Under the pieces are notes generated by a model. The model was not told the DNA's origin. It searched no databases and saw nothing but the letters and a program-made list of their open reading frames with translations. Positions 22,923 through 34,489 of a stretch of DNA of 64,000 bases are shown piece by piece. Position 1 is the first letter of the stretch; every line of letters starts with the position of its first letter. The translations under genes and the position numbers were made by a program. This stretch comes from Haematobia irritans (Eukaryota > Arthropoda > Insecta > Diptera > Muscidae): NCBI RefSeq assembly GCF_050003625.1, contig NC_134400.1, forward strand, positions 192,973,726 to 193,037,725, written 5' to 3'.

Positions 22923-25552
22923 CATTAGCGTAGCTAGACAATTTTCCTAGGGGGGCTATAGCCCCCCTAGCTAAAAATTTATAGACCGAACTTATAGGCT
23001 CAATTAATGTTTTATTTCATAAAATTGAATAAAAATTAGACATCAAAATAACTCGACAATTAATTTATAATAAAGCAACTAAAAGTAGTTCCACATTTTT
23101 CCCAGCAAAAAAATTGTGAGTTGTTCTAAAGGCACAACTTTAAAAGTACTTCCAAAAATGACCTCAATTGTTTTAACTACACAGGAAGTTTTTTACTTCA
23201 TTTTTATACCCTTCACCACTACTGTGGTACAGGGTATAATAAGTTTGTGCATTTGTATGTAACGCCAAGAAGGAGTAATCATAGACCAACCTTTTAGTAT
23301 ACGGATCGGCTTAGAATTAAATTCTGAGTCGATTTAGCGATGTCCGTCTGTCTGTCTGTCTGTCTGTCCGTCTGTCTGTCCGTCTGTCTGTCCGTCTGTC
23401 TGTCCGTCTGTCTGTCTGTTGATGTATTTTTGTGTGCAAAGTACAGCTCGCAGTTTTAGTCCGATTGTCCTAAAATTTGGTATAGGGTCCTGTTTCGGCT
23501 CAAAGACGATCCCTATTGATTTTGGAAAAAATCGGTTCAGATTTAGATATAGCTGCCATATATATTTTTCGCCGATCTGGTCATAATTGGCGTGTATATC
23601 AACCGATCTTCCTCAAATTCCGTACATCCGAATATTTTATGAGTCTCGAAAAACATGCAAAATACCAGCCAAATCGGTTTAGATTTAGATATAACTCTCA
23701 TATATAGCTTTCGCCCGATTTACACTCATTTGCCCAAAGAGGCCAATTTTTAACTCCGATTTGGTTGAAATTTTGCACAGGGAGTAGAATTAGCATTGTA
23801 ACTATGCGTGCCAAATTTGATTTAAATCGGTTCAGATTTAGATATATCTCCCATATATAGCTCTCGCCCGATTTACACTCATATGACCGTAGAGGCCAAT
23901 TTTTAACTCCGATTTAGTTGAAATTTTACACAGGGAGTAGAATTAGCATTGTAGCTATGCGTGCCAAATTTGGTTGAAATCGGTTCAGATTTAGATATAT
24001 CTCCCACATATAGCTTTCGCCCGATTTACACTCATATGACCGTAGAGGCCAATTTTTAACTCCGATTTAGGTGAAATTTCACACAGGGAGTAGAATTAGC
24101 ATTGTAGCTATACGTGCCAAATTTGGTTGAAATCGGTTCAGATTTATATATATCTCCCATATATAGCTTTCGCCCGATTTACACTCATATGACCACAGAG
24201 GCCAATTTTTAACTCAGATTTAGTTGAAATTTTGCACAGAGAGTAGAATTAGCATTGTTGCTATGTGTGCCAAATTTGGTTGAAATCGGTTCAGATTTAG
24301 ATATAGCTCCCATATATATGTTTTTCTGATTTCGACAAAAATGGTCAAAATACCAACAATTTCCTTGTAAAATCGCCACTGCTTAGTCGCAAAGTTGTAA
24401 AAATGACTCTAATTTTCCTAAACTTCTAATACATATATATCGAGCGATAAATCATAAATAAGCTTTTGCAAAGTTTCCTTAAAATTGCTTCAGATTTAAA
24501 TGTTTCCCATATTTTTTTACTAACATTGTGTTCCACCCTAGTGCATTAGCCGACTTAAATTTTGAGTCTATAGATTTTGTAGAAGTCTATCAAATTCTTC
24601 CAAATCGAGTGATATTTAAATATATGTATTTGGGACAAACCTTTATATATAGCCCCAAACACATTTGACTGATGTGATATGGTATCGAAAATTTAGATCT
24701 ACAAGGTGGTGCAGGGTATAATATAGCCGGCCCCGCCCGACTTTAGACATTCCTTACTTGTTTTTCACATTTTAATGTGTAATTTTTTGTTTTCTTTTTT
24801 TTCAAATAGTTTAAAAAAAAGAGTAAGAATAAATAAATTGGTACAAATTATTTAAATTTTGCCAAAAAACTGCTAAATCCATTATAGAAAAATCGATAAT
24901 TTTGGAAATTATTCGAGGAAAAACGTTTCGAACAAGCGTCAGAATGCATTAAAAATCATAAAAACAAGATAAAAATTATTTATTTGGGAAAATATCACAA
25001 AATTTTTTAATTCACATTCAAAACACTGAATTCGGATCTCACCTTAAGAAGTGATGCAAATTCATTGCAACGGCTGTTGAAACGGTGGACATTTGTCCTA
25101 TGACAAGCTTATATTACATTCATTGCTTCTCCGCCAATTTTGCACCACTTCTAGACCCAAAAAGAACATTTTCACTACTTTTTTGGCAAAGCTTTTTCGC
25201 AGCAATATTAAGATATTAATTTATGAAAGAATAGTTTTAATATCAATTACTATTTTTTTAAATTAAATTGACTAAACTAAATCAATCATAAGTTCAACCA
25301 CAGCTTTATTTCATAAATATCTGACTTCAAACATTGCCATCGGCAACTGCTACCACAACCCAAGTAATTCGATTGTTCATGAAAGTCTTTAGCGGAATTT
25401 TGTGCGATTGTATATACTTGTCTAATTTTTATAAAAATTAAAAAAAACTATTGAAAAATGGAAAATCATAAATAGAGTTTCAAATTCTGGGGGGGGCTAA
25501 AATTTTTCTGGGGGGTCTAAGCCCCCTCCCCAGAGGCCTTCCTACGATTATG
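22923..25552. mobile_element. hAT-like non-autonomous element inside the SINE
   Basis: The 8-bp direct repeats GGTATCAC (22915-22922 and 25553-25560) are identical. The ends CATTAGCGTAGC and CATAATCGTAGG are imperfect inverted repeats followed on both sides by GGGGGGCTATAGCCCCC-like G/C runs. An 8-bp duplication with CA...TG ends fits hAT. A HINE-B sits inside. The rest is AT-rich with no transposase frame. Confidence 0.85.
23215..24761 (-). mobile_element. HINE family B, single complete copy (minus)
   Basis: The 3' hairpin TATACCCTTCACCACTACTG / GTGGTACAGGGTATA is at the left, then a long CTGTCCGT microsatellite (23346-23420), core units, and one 5' module ending ACTTGT at 24761. It is inserted in a T-run of the hAT-like element. 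It is the cleanest single B copy here. Confidence 0.85.
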
Positions 25553-25783
25553 GGTATCACAATGGACTGAATAGTTTAAGTGAGCCTTATACATCGGGCT
25601 GTCACTTAACCTAACCTAGGTGTGCCGAAGATGGTGTTTATCGGTCCCATATAACTCGATCTCTCGATTTGTTTTCTTAAGCTTCTGGACATCTCACTTT
25701 TTATCCGATAGGCCAGAAATTGGAAATCTAGAGGTATTTTAGGTCACACATGGTGTTAATCGGTTTATGTTTCGGTAAAGATA

Positions 25784-27052
25784 CGGTCAAAATTTGGTCA
25801 AGATAAATCGCGTGTAAATCGGTGAAATCGTTTATTTAAAAAATCAAATTAAATTTCTTTTTCAAGTTCAATTAGTATAAAATTCAGGAAAAATATTCAG
25901 TTAGGCTTTCGCTTTTCCAAATCCGAATTGCCGGGCCTCACGCTTGACACCTGCCATCAGATTTTGTACAGCCACCTTGTCCACCTTCTTCGCCGCAGAA
26001 AGCCAGTTTGCCTTGAACTGCTGCTCGTCGTTAGCAGTTTTTTTTGGTCTTCTTTAGGTTCCGCTTGACAATAGCACAGTATTTCTCAATTGGGCGGAGC
26101 TCTGGCGTGTTGGGAGGGTTGTTGTCCTTGGGAACCACCTGCACGTTGTTGGCGGCGTACCACTCCATGGCCTTTTTACCGTAATGGCAAGATGCCAAAT
26201 CCGGCCAAAGCAGTACGGAACAACCGTGTTTCTTCAGGAAAGGCAGCAGACGTTTATTCAAACACTCTTTCACGTAAATTTCTTGGTTGACAGCTATGAA
26301 AATGCTTCTTTTCAAGCCACAGGTACAGATGGCTTGCCATACCAGATATTTCTTTGCGAACTTTGACAGATTTATGTGCTTGAAAATATCTGATACCTTT
26401 CCCCTTCCTTTTGCCGTATAAAACTCCTGTCCCGGAAACTGCTTGTAGTCGGCTTTGACGTAGGTTTCGTCGTCCATTACCACGCAGTCAAACTTCGTCA
26501 GTATCGTCGTGTACAGCCTCCGGGATCGCGCTTTGGCCGTCGTATTTTGTTTATCATCGCGATTTGGAGTCACTACCTTCTTGTAAGTCGATAGTCCGGC
26601 TCGTTTTTTGGCTCGATGCACGGTTGTAGACGAAACACCCAGCTTATTTGCGGCATCTCGGAGAGAGAGGTTAGGGTTTCGCTTGAAACTACCGGCAACT
26701 CTCTTTGTCGTCTCAGCGGCTTCCGGTTTTCGATTTCCCCCCGATCCAGACTTCCTGGCTGTCGACAAACGTTCCCCAAACACTTTAATTACATTTGTAA
26801 CGGTTGATTTGGCAACTTTTAGCGATTTTGCCAGCTATGCGTGCGAGTAGCTCGGATTTTCGCGATGCGCGAGCAAAATTTTGATACGCTGCTCTTCTTG
26901 CTTGGACGGCATTTTGACAACTGAAGAGTGAATTCCAAAATCAAAATAAGATCAACATTCTACACACACACACCTTCAAAATGAGGGGTGTTCAGGTTTA
27001 AATGCAAAATTGAAAGAAATACGTCAAGTTTATATTGACCAAATTTTGACCC
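25784..27052 (-). mobile_element. Tc1/mariner DD37E element, copy 1
   Basis: The inverted ends are CGGTCAAAATTTGGTCAA at the left and its near complement at the right (TTGACCAAATTTTGACCC). The TA target is intact at the left (25782-25783) and mutated to CA at the right. At about 1.27 kb it is the usual length of a one-gene Tc1/mariner element. Confidence 0.88.
25901..26912 (-). pseudogene. DD37E mariner transposase, broken (copy 1)
   Basis: This gene would have encoded the transposase that binds the element's inverted ends and moves the element by cut and paste. The start ATG is at 26912-26910 (MPSKQEEQR, known from copy 2). An in-frame TAG near codon 26 interrupts the first helix-turn-helix (SHA-stop-LAKSLKV); an open frame resumes and is usable from 26783. 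The second helix-turn-helix is SLRDAANKLGVSSTTVHRAK. Catalytic motifs are VVMDDETYVKAD (first Asp), LWPDLASCHY (second Asp) and ELRPIEKYC (Glu). I count 37 residues between the second Asp and the Glu, hence DD37E, a spacing known from mosquito ITmD37E elements. A 9-bp in-frame deletion relative to copy 2 lies near 26293. A frameshift after LKKTKK ends the frame early and displaces the C-terminus (expected stop 25901-25903). Not functional. Confidence 0.88.
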
Positions 27053-27240
27053 CATCACCCTTTATAGCCTGCTCTTCCGAGTTGACTTTATAAGCTTCTG
27101 GATATCCCAATCAGATCTGCTATAGATAGGGACTTGTTTCGGCGTAGCGCGATCCTCCGGTTTGACTTCTAGACATCACAATTTGTATCGGATTTGCCTG
27201 AAATTTGGAAATCTAGAGGAGATTTAGGTTCTTCTTTAAC

Positions 27241-28016
27241 ATGGTAATTGTATGTTTTTCTTGTGATCCATTTGAAACGCTATCGTTATCTACGAGTTTT
27301 CATTTCCCTAGAAAATCATTCTGACATTTTTCCAGTTTTTGGACAAGACGTATATATGATTCCATAGAATCAGCACTATTTGTGCATCATGTATAAGCCT
27401 CCATTATATTGCCAAATTTACATTAAAATTTCGATTTGCTATTGTGTTCGTTTTTTTGTACCTTAGTATCGATGTATGTTCTAGCATTAGGAAATAAATT
27501 GTTGACTTATGAAATTAAATTGTGGCTACAAGTCTACCCACATTTTGCTTTTCCTACATATCAACGTTAAAACAAAAAACTGAAAACGAATTTAGAAGTG
27601 GACGTGGCTAAAATTAGAAAACAAAAAGTCATCCGAAATACCACCAACAAACATTGATGCGGCTTTTTAACATCAGCCGGTGATACTAGATAACTGACCT
27701 ATACAAGTGCAAAAATGTTGAAGGATGTTCGATATACATATACCCACAATAATGCCCACACTCATAAACACATATATAAATTCCAAAATAGAAAAAGTTT
27801 TGTATGTATTGTCGTAAAAGCTTAACCTACAAGAATACTTCAGTGCCAGCCACATGGATTTTAGATTTTTCGATTGCTACCTGCAGAAGCCATAAATAGA
27901 AAATCGGCGAAAAAAAAAACAATGAGGAAACCAAAACGGAAATGAAAATTTTGTAAATAGATTTATATGTAATCGTATTAAATGAGAAATACACTTAAAG
28001 AAATCATACGGTATGC
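27241..28016. other. Possibly single-copy host sequence
   Basis: No repeat similarity is seen except at 27943-28016, which is the left part of the 821-bp duplication described below. Short frames (for example 27673-27855, minus) have no protein-like features. Confidence 0.4.
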
Positions 28017-28024
28017 ATTGTATT

Positions 28025-31000
28025 CACGGTTGCCACTCGAGCCAAAAAATCTACCAAAATTTGAAGAAAATTTAATTTTTGTTTGTTAAAAATATATTTT
28101 CTATTACGAACAAAATTTTTTTTTCAAAAATTTATTTCTATAGAAAATTTTTGCAAAATTTTATCTTTATAGAACATTTTTGCAAAATGTTATTTCTATA
28201 GAAAATTTTTGCAAAATTTTATTTCTATAGAACATTTTTGCAAACTTTTAATTCTATAGAACATTTTGTAAACATTTTATTTCTATAGAAAATTTTTGCA
28301 AAATTTTAAATTAATAGAAAATTTTATCTCTGTAAAAAATTTTTGCAAAATTTTATTTCTATAGAAAATTGTGACAAAATGTTACTTCTATAGGAAATTT
28401 TTGTGAACATTTTATTTCTATAAAAAATGTTGTCAACATTTTATTTAGATAGAAAATTTTTGCAAACTTTTATTTCTATAGACGATTTTGTCAAACTTTT
28501 ATTTTTTTTTAAAAATTTTGACAATTTTTTATTTCTATAGAAAATTGTGTCAAACTGTTACAACTATAGAAAATTTTGTGAAAATTTTATTTCTATAGAA
28601 AATTTTGTGAAAATTTTATTTCTATAGAAAATTTTGTCTAACTTTTATTTCTATAAAAGATTATGTCAAATTTTTATTTCTATAAAAAATTTTGTTAAAA
28701 TTTTAAATTAATAGAAAATTTTATCTGTGTAAAAAATTTTTGCAAAATGTAATCTCTATAAATATGAAAATCTGTAAATAGATTTATATGTAATCATATT
28801 AAATGAAAAATACACTTAAAGAAATCATACGTTATGCATTGTATTGATGGTTGCCACTCGAGCCAACATATCTACCAAAATTTTAAGAAAATTTAAATTT
28901 TTTTTGTTAAAAATATAAAAATATATTTTCTATTACGAAAAAAAAATTCAAAATTTTATTTCTATAGAATTTTTTTGCAAAATTTTATTTTTATAGAAAT
29001 TGTTTGCAAAAATTTAAATATTTAGAATATTTTTGCAAAATTTTATTTCTATAGAAAATTGTGACAAAATGTTACCTCAATAGAAAATTTTTGAAAATTT
29101 TATTTCTATAGGACATTTTGCCAAACTTTTATTTAAAAAAAAAAATTTGCCAACATTTTATTTCTATACAAAATTTTTGCAAAATTTTATCTATATAGAA
29201 AATCTTAAATTAATAGAAAATTTTTTCTCTGTAAAAATTTTTTGCAAAATTTTATCTCTATAGAAATTTTTTGTAAAATTTTATCTCTATTAAAAATTGT
29301 TGTTCTATTGAAAATTTTTGCAAAAAAAAAATTTTTGCCACTATTTATTTCTATTGCAAATTTTATCACTTTAGAAAATTTTTGGAAAATTTTATCTCTA
29401 TTGAAAATTTTTGCAAAAATTTTATCAATTTAAAAAATTTCTGCAAAATTTTATCTCTATAGAAAATTTTTGCAAAATTTTAAATTAATAAAAAATTTTG
29501 CAAAATTTTGTCTCCATTAAAAATTTTTGCAAAATTGTATCTCTATTAAAAATATTTGCAAAATTTTACATTAATAGAAACTTTTTGCAAAATTGTATCT
29601 CTATTAAAAATTTTTGCAAACTTTTATCTCTAAAGAAAATTTTTGGAAATTTTTATCTCTATAGAAAATTTGTGTAAAATTTTGTCTCTATAGAAAATTT
29701 TTGCAAAATTTTATCTCTATAGAAAATTTTTGCAAAATCTTATGTCTATAACAAATGTGTTCAATAGAATTTTTTTTAGAAATTGTATTTCTATACAAAA
29801 TTTTTGCAAAAATTTTATCTTTGCAAAATTTGGAAAATTTTATCTGTTTAGAAAATTTTTGCAAAAATTTATCTCTATAGACATTTTTTCCAAAATCGTA
29901 TGTCTATAACAAATTTTTGCAAAATTTTATTTCTAAAGAAAAATTTTATCTCTATTAAAAATTTTTGCAAATTGTATCACTTCAGAAAAGTTATGCAAAA
30001 CTTTATCTCTATAGAAAATTTTTGCAAAATCTTATGTCCATAACAATTTTTTGCAATAGAAAATTTGTGAAAATTTTTTTTCTATAAAAATTTTTTGCAA
30101 AATGTTATATCTATTAAAACTTTTTGCAAACTTTTATCTCTATAGAAAATTTTTGCAAAATTTTATCTTTATAGAAATTTTTTGTAAAATTTTATCTCTA
30201 CACAAAATTTTTGCAAAATTTTATCCCTATAGAAAAATTTTGCAACTATTTATTTCCATTGAAAATTTTTGCAAAATTTTATCACTTTAGATCATTTTAT
30301 CTCTATAGAAAATTTTTGCAAAAATTGTATCTTTGCAAAATTTTATCATATCACTTTAGAAAATTTTTGCAAAATTTTATCTCTATAGAAAATTTTTGCT
30401 AAATTTGTAAAGTAATAGAAAATTTTATCTCTGCAAGAAAATTTTGCAAAATTTTTTCAAACTTTTATCCTTATAGAAAATTTTTGCAAAATTTTATCTC
30501 TATGGAAAATTTTCGCAAAATCTTATGTCTATAACAAATGTTTTCAATAGAATTTTTTTGCAAAAATTTTATCTCTATAAAAAATTTTTGCAAAAATTTT
30601 ATCTTTGCAAAATTTGGAAAATTTTATCTGTTTAGAAAATTTTTGCAAAAATTTATCACTATAGAATTTTTGTGCAAAATCGTATGTCTATAACAAGTTT
30701 TTGCAATAGAAAATTTTTGCAAAATTTTATTTCTAAAGAAAAATTTTGGAAAATTTTATCTCTATTAAAAATTTTTGCAAAATTGTATCTCTATAGAAAA
30801 TTTTTGCAAAATTTTATCTCTATAGAAAATTTTTGCAAAATTTTATCTCTATAGAAAATTTTTACAAAATTTTATGTCTATAGAAAATTTTTGCAAATTT
30901 TTATCTCTACAGAAAATTTTTGCAAAATTTTTTCCCTATAGAAAAATTTTGCAACTATTTATTTATATTGAAAATTTTTGCAAACTTTTATCTCTATAGA

Positions 31001-33638
31001 AAAGTTTTGCAAAATTTTATCTCTAAAAAAAATATTTGGAAATTTTTATCTCTATAGAAAATTTAACAAAATTTTGTCTCTATAGAAAATTTTTGCAAAT
31101 TTTTTTTTCTATAGAATATTTTTGCAAAATTTTATCTCTAAAGAAAATTTTTGGAAATTTTTATCTCTATAGAATTTTTTTTTGCAAAATTTTATTTCTA
31201 TAGAAAATTTTTACAAAATTTTAGCTCTATTAAACATTTTTGCAAACTTTTATCTCTATAGAAAAGTTTTGCAAAATTTTATCTCAAAAAAAATTTTTTG
31301 AAAATTTTTATCTCTATAGAAAATTTTACAAAATTTTGTCTCTATAGAAAATTTTTGCAAATGTTTATCTCTACAGAAAATTATTGCAAAATTTTATACC
31401 TATAGAAAATTTTTGCAATTATTTATTTCTATTGAAAATTTTTGCAAAATTTTATCACTTTAGAAAATTATTGCTAAATTTTATATCTATAGAAAATTTA
31501 TGCAAAATTTTAGCTCTATTGAAAATTTTTGCAAACTTTTATCTCTATAGAAAAGTTTTGCAAAATGTTGTCTCTATAGAAAATTTTTGCAAAATTTTGT
31601 CTCTATAGAAAATTTTTGCAAATTTATATCTTTACAGAAAATTTTTGCAAAATTTTATCCCTATAGAAAATTTTTGCAATTATTTATTTCTATTGAAAAT
31701 TTTTGCAAATTTATATCTTTACAGAAAATTTTTGCAAAATTTTATCTCTAAAAAAATTTTTGGAAATTTTTATCTCTATAGAAAATTTTACAAAATTTTG
31801 TCTCTATAGAAATTTTTTGCAAATTTTTATCTCTACAGAAAATGTTTGCAAAATTTTATCCCTATAGAAAATTTTTGCAATTATTTATTTCTATTGAAAA
31901 TTTTTGCAAAATTTTATATCTATAGAACATTTTTGCAAAATGTTATCAATTGCAATTATTTATTTCTATTGAAAATTTTTGCAAAATTTTACCCCTATAG
32001 AAAATTTTTGCAATTATTTATTTCTATTAAAAATTTTTGCAAACTTTTATCTCTTTAGAAAATCTTTGCTACATTTTATACTATAGAAAATTTTTGAAAA
32101 ATTTTATCTCTATAGAAAATTTTTGAAAAATTTTATCTCTATAGGAATTTTTTGCAAAAATGTTATCTCTATAGAAGATTTTTGCAAACTTTTATCTATA
32201 GAAAAGTTTTGCAAAATTTTATATCTAAAAAAATTTTTTGGAAATTTTTATCTCTATAGAAAATTTTACAAAATTTTGTCTCTATAGAAAATTTTTGCAA
32301 ATGTTTATCTCTACAGAAAATTATTGCAAAATTTTATAACTATAGAAAATTGTTGCAATTATTTATTTCTATTGAAAATTTTTGCAAAATTTTATTACTT
32401 TAGAAAATTATTGCTAAATTTTATATCTATAGAAAATTTTTGCAAAATTTTAGCTCTATTGAAAATTTTTGCAAACTTTTATCTCTATAGAAAAGTTTTG
32501 CAAAATGATGTCTCCATAGAAAATTTTTGCAAAATTTTGTCTCTATAGAAAATTTTTGCAATTTTATATCTTTACAGAAAATTTTTGCAAAATTTTATCC
32601 CTATAGAAAATTTTTGCAATTATATATTTCTATTGAAAATTTTTGCATAATTTTATCTCTATAGAAAATTTTTGCAAAATCTTATGTCTATAACAAATGT
32701 TTGCGATAGAAAATTATATTTTTGCAAAATTTTATCTCTATAGAAAATTTTTGCAAAATTTTAGCTCTATTAAAAATTTTTGCAAACTTTTATCTCTATA
32801 GAAAAGTTTTGCAAAATGTTGTCTCTATAGAAAATTTTTGCAACATTTTGTTTCTATAGAAAATTTTTGCTAATTTATATCTTTACAGAAAATTTTTGCA
32901 AAATTTTATCCCTATAGAAAATTTTTGCAATTATTTATTTCTATTGAAAATTTTTGCAAAATTTTACCCCTATAGAAAATTTTTGCAATTATTTATTTCT
33001 ATTGAAAATTTTTGCAAATTTATATCTTTACAGAAAATTTTTGCAAATTTTTATCTCTACAGAAAATTTTTGCAAAATTTTATCCCTATAGAAAATTTTT
33101 GCAATTATTTATTTCTATTAAAAATTTTTGCAAAATTGTATCTCTATAGTAATTTTTTGCTAAATTTTATATCTATAGAAAATTTTTGAAAAATTTTATC
33201 TCTATAGAATTTTTTTTCAAAAATTTTATCTCTATTATAAATTTTTCCAAAATTTTTTTTCTATAGAAAATTTTTGCAACTATGAAAATTTTTGCAAAAT
33301 TTTTTGAAAATTTTTGTAAAATTTTATCTTTATAGATTTTTTTGCAAAATCTTAAGTCTATAAAAAAATTTTTGCAAAATTTTATTGCTAAAGAAAAGTT
33401 TTGGAAAATTTTATCTGTATTAAAATTTTTTGTAAAATTTTATCTCTATAGAACATGTTTGCAAAATTTTATCTCATAGACATTTTTGCCGGAATTTTTT
33501 TCCTATTTATGAAGTATCTCTTATTTGGAGAGAAATATTTTACAAAATCTATCAAAATGTCAATAATTCTACCAAGCTATCAAAAATTAAAAATACCTTT
33601 AATTTTTGGTAGAATTCTACCCAACTGTGGCAATCGTG
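28025..33638. mobile_element. TIR element expanded into a 29-bp satellite, copy 1
   Basis: It begins CACGGTTGCCACTCGAGCC...ATCTACCAAAA and ends GGTAGAATTCTACCC...GGCAATCGTG, an imperfect inverted pair. The 8-bp direct repeats ATTGTATT (28017-28024 and 33639-33646) are identical, so this was a hAT-type insertion. Nearly all of the 5.6 kb is a tandem array. It has no coding capacity; translated frames are monotonous KFYLYRKFLQNFISI repeats. Confidence 0.85.
28095..33480. repeat. 29-bp AT satellite array (TTTTTGCAAAA variant)
   Basis: The monomer is TTTTATCTCTATAGAAAATT plus TTTGCAAAA, 29 bp. The left third (28095-29200) has ATTTCTATAG with mixed TTTTGTC/TTTTTGC forms. From about 29220 the ATCTCTATAG...TTTTTGC form dominates. 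Roughly 180 monomers by length. Sub-blocks recur, for example CCTATAGAAAATTTTTGCAA followed by TTATTTATTTCTATTG at 31398, 31667, 31859, 32930, 32980 and 33093. Confidence 0.9.
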
Positions 33639-33646
33639 ATTGTATT

Positions 33647-34489
33647 TCATTTTACTCTCATATTAGGTTATAAGCAGGTAAACAAGTTTTTTTTTAATCA
33701 TTGATCATTAATTGATGTCTAACAAAAACCCCTACCGACTAATTCTTACTAGACCTGTTAGACAATTTTCATTAACCGCAAGTGAACTCCACTCAATGGC
33801 AATCGCAGTAAAGAGAATTCCTTAACTACAAAAGAAAAATTTTGTTTTTTTTGGGAACTTTCAACAAGGTCATGCCATTTTTTTTTCAATGTTTCCATAT
33901 CTCTGTATGTATTAGGATTTATATATAGTGTTGATTATTCATCTGTGATGTTGGAAGGACACAGAAGAATATTATCCACTCGTTGATGATGTGGGTATGT
34001 CACCTATTTCCGTTTTACCAGACATTGCTACAAACAATGACGTATTTGCTTGTCCTTTTTCTCTGAATGGGAGTGGATGACTGTTTGCTTCACCTTTGCT
34101 GTTCCTTGAGTTTACTTAAATGTATGTGTGTGTGTGTGAGTGCTTCCCTATGAAATAAATCAAATAAATAATAAAATAAATATAAAATAAATAAATAAAT
34201 AACCTAACATAGAGAGGAAGGCTTAAGGCCATATGATATATATTAATAGAAGCTAGTTGAGATAATTTTGTTTCGGTTTTAGTTCTTAACCCCCATATAC
34301 AAAGAGAATTGTATTATTAGCCAAAGAAACTTTTTCATTGATATAACGAAAATGTTCAGTAATAGTATGAAACGTTTTGGTATTAAATCAAAAATTCATT
34401 ACAATAACAGAAAAAAATGGCAAATTTTTCAACCAGTAGAAAAAAATAACCACTTTCCACTATAGGATAGTGACCCCTACCCTTTTGGT
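33647..34489. other. Possibly single-copy host sequence
   Basis: Mixed sequence with a TGTGTGTGTG run near 34122 and an ATAAATAAAT-rich stretch at 34150-34200. No gene recognised. Confidence 0.4.

Larger units (their letters stand above)
22638..25618 (+). mobile_element. tRNA-derived SINE, split by a hAT-like element
   Basis: The head has pol III promoter boxes: box A-like TAGTGCAATGATTAGCATG (about 22648) and box B GGTTCGATTCC (22692-22702). The body runs to 22922 and resumes at 25561 with AATGGACTGAATAG...GTCACTTAACCTAACCT. The last ~60 bp match the LINE 3' tail at 9340-9400, so this SINE probably uses that LINE's machinery. Length without the insert is about 340 bp. Confidence 0.82.
25619..27240. 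repeat. Diverged family-C-like core units around mariner copy 1
   Basis: 25619-25783 and 27053-27240 contain CGAAGATGGTG, GAAATTGGAAATCTAGAGG and TATCGG-type pieces typical of family C cores, but strongly decayed. The mariner at 25784-27052 is inserted between them. Confidence 0.5.

Noticed and set aside
29242..33189. Series of 60-97 codon frames rich in Phe, Ile and Lys
   Set aside because: They are translations of the 29-bp AT satellite.
28095..33480. CRISPR-like array of 29-bp repeats
   Set aside because: Monomers are directly adjacent with no unique spacers, in a eukaryotic context with transposon ends.
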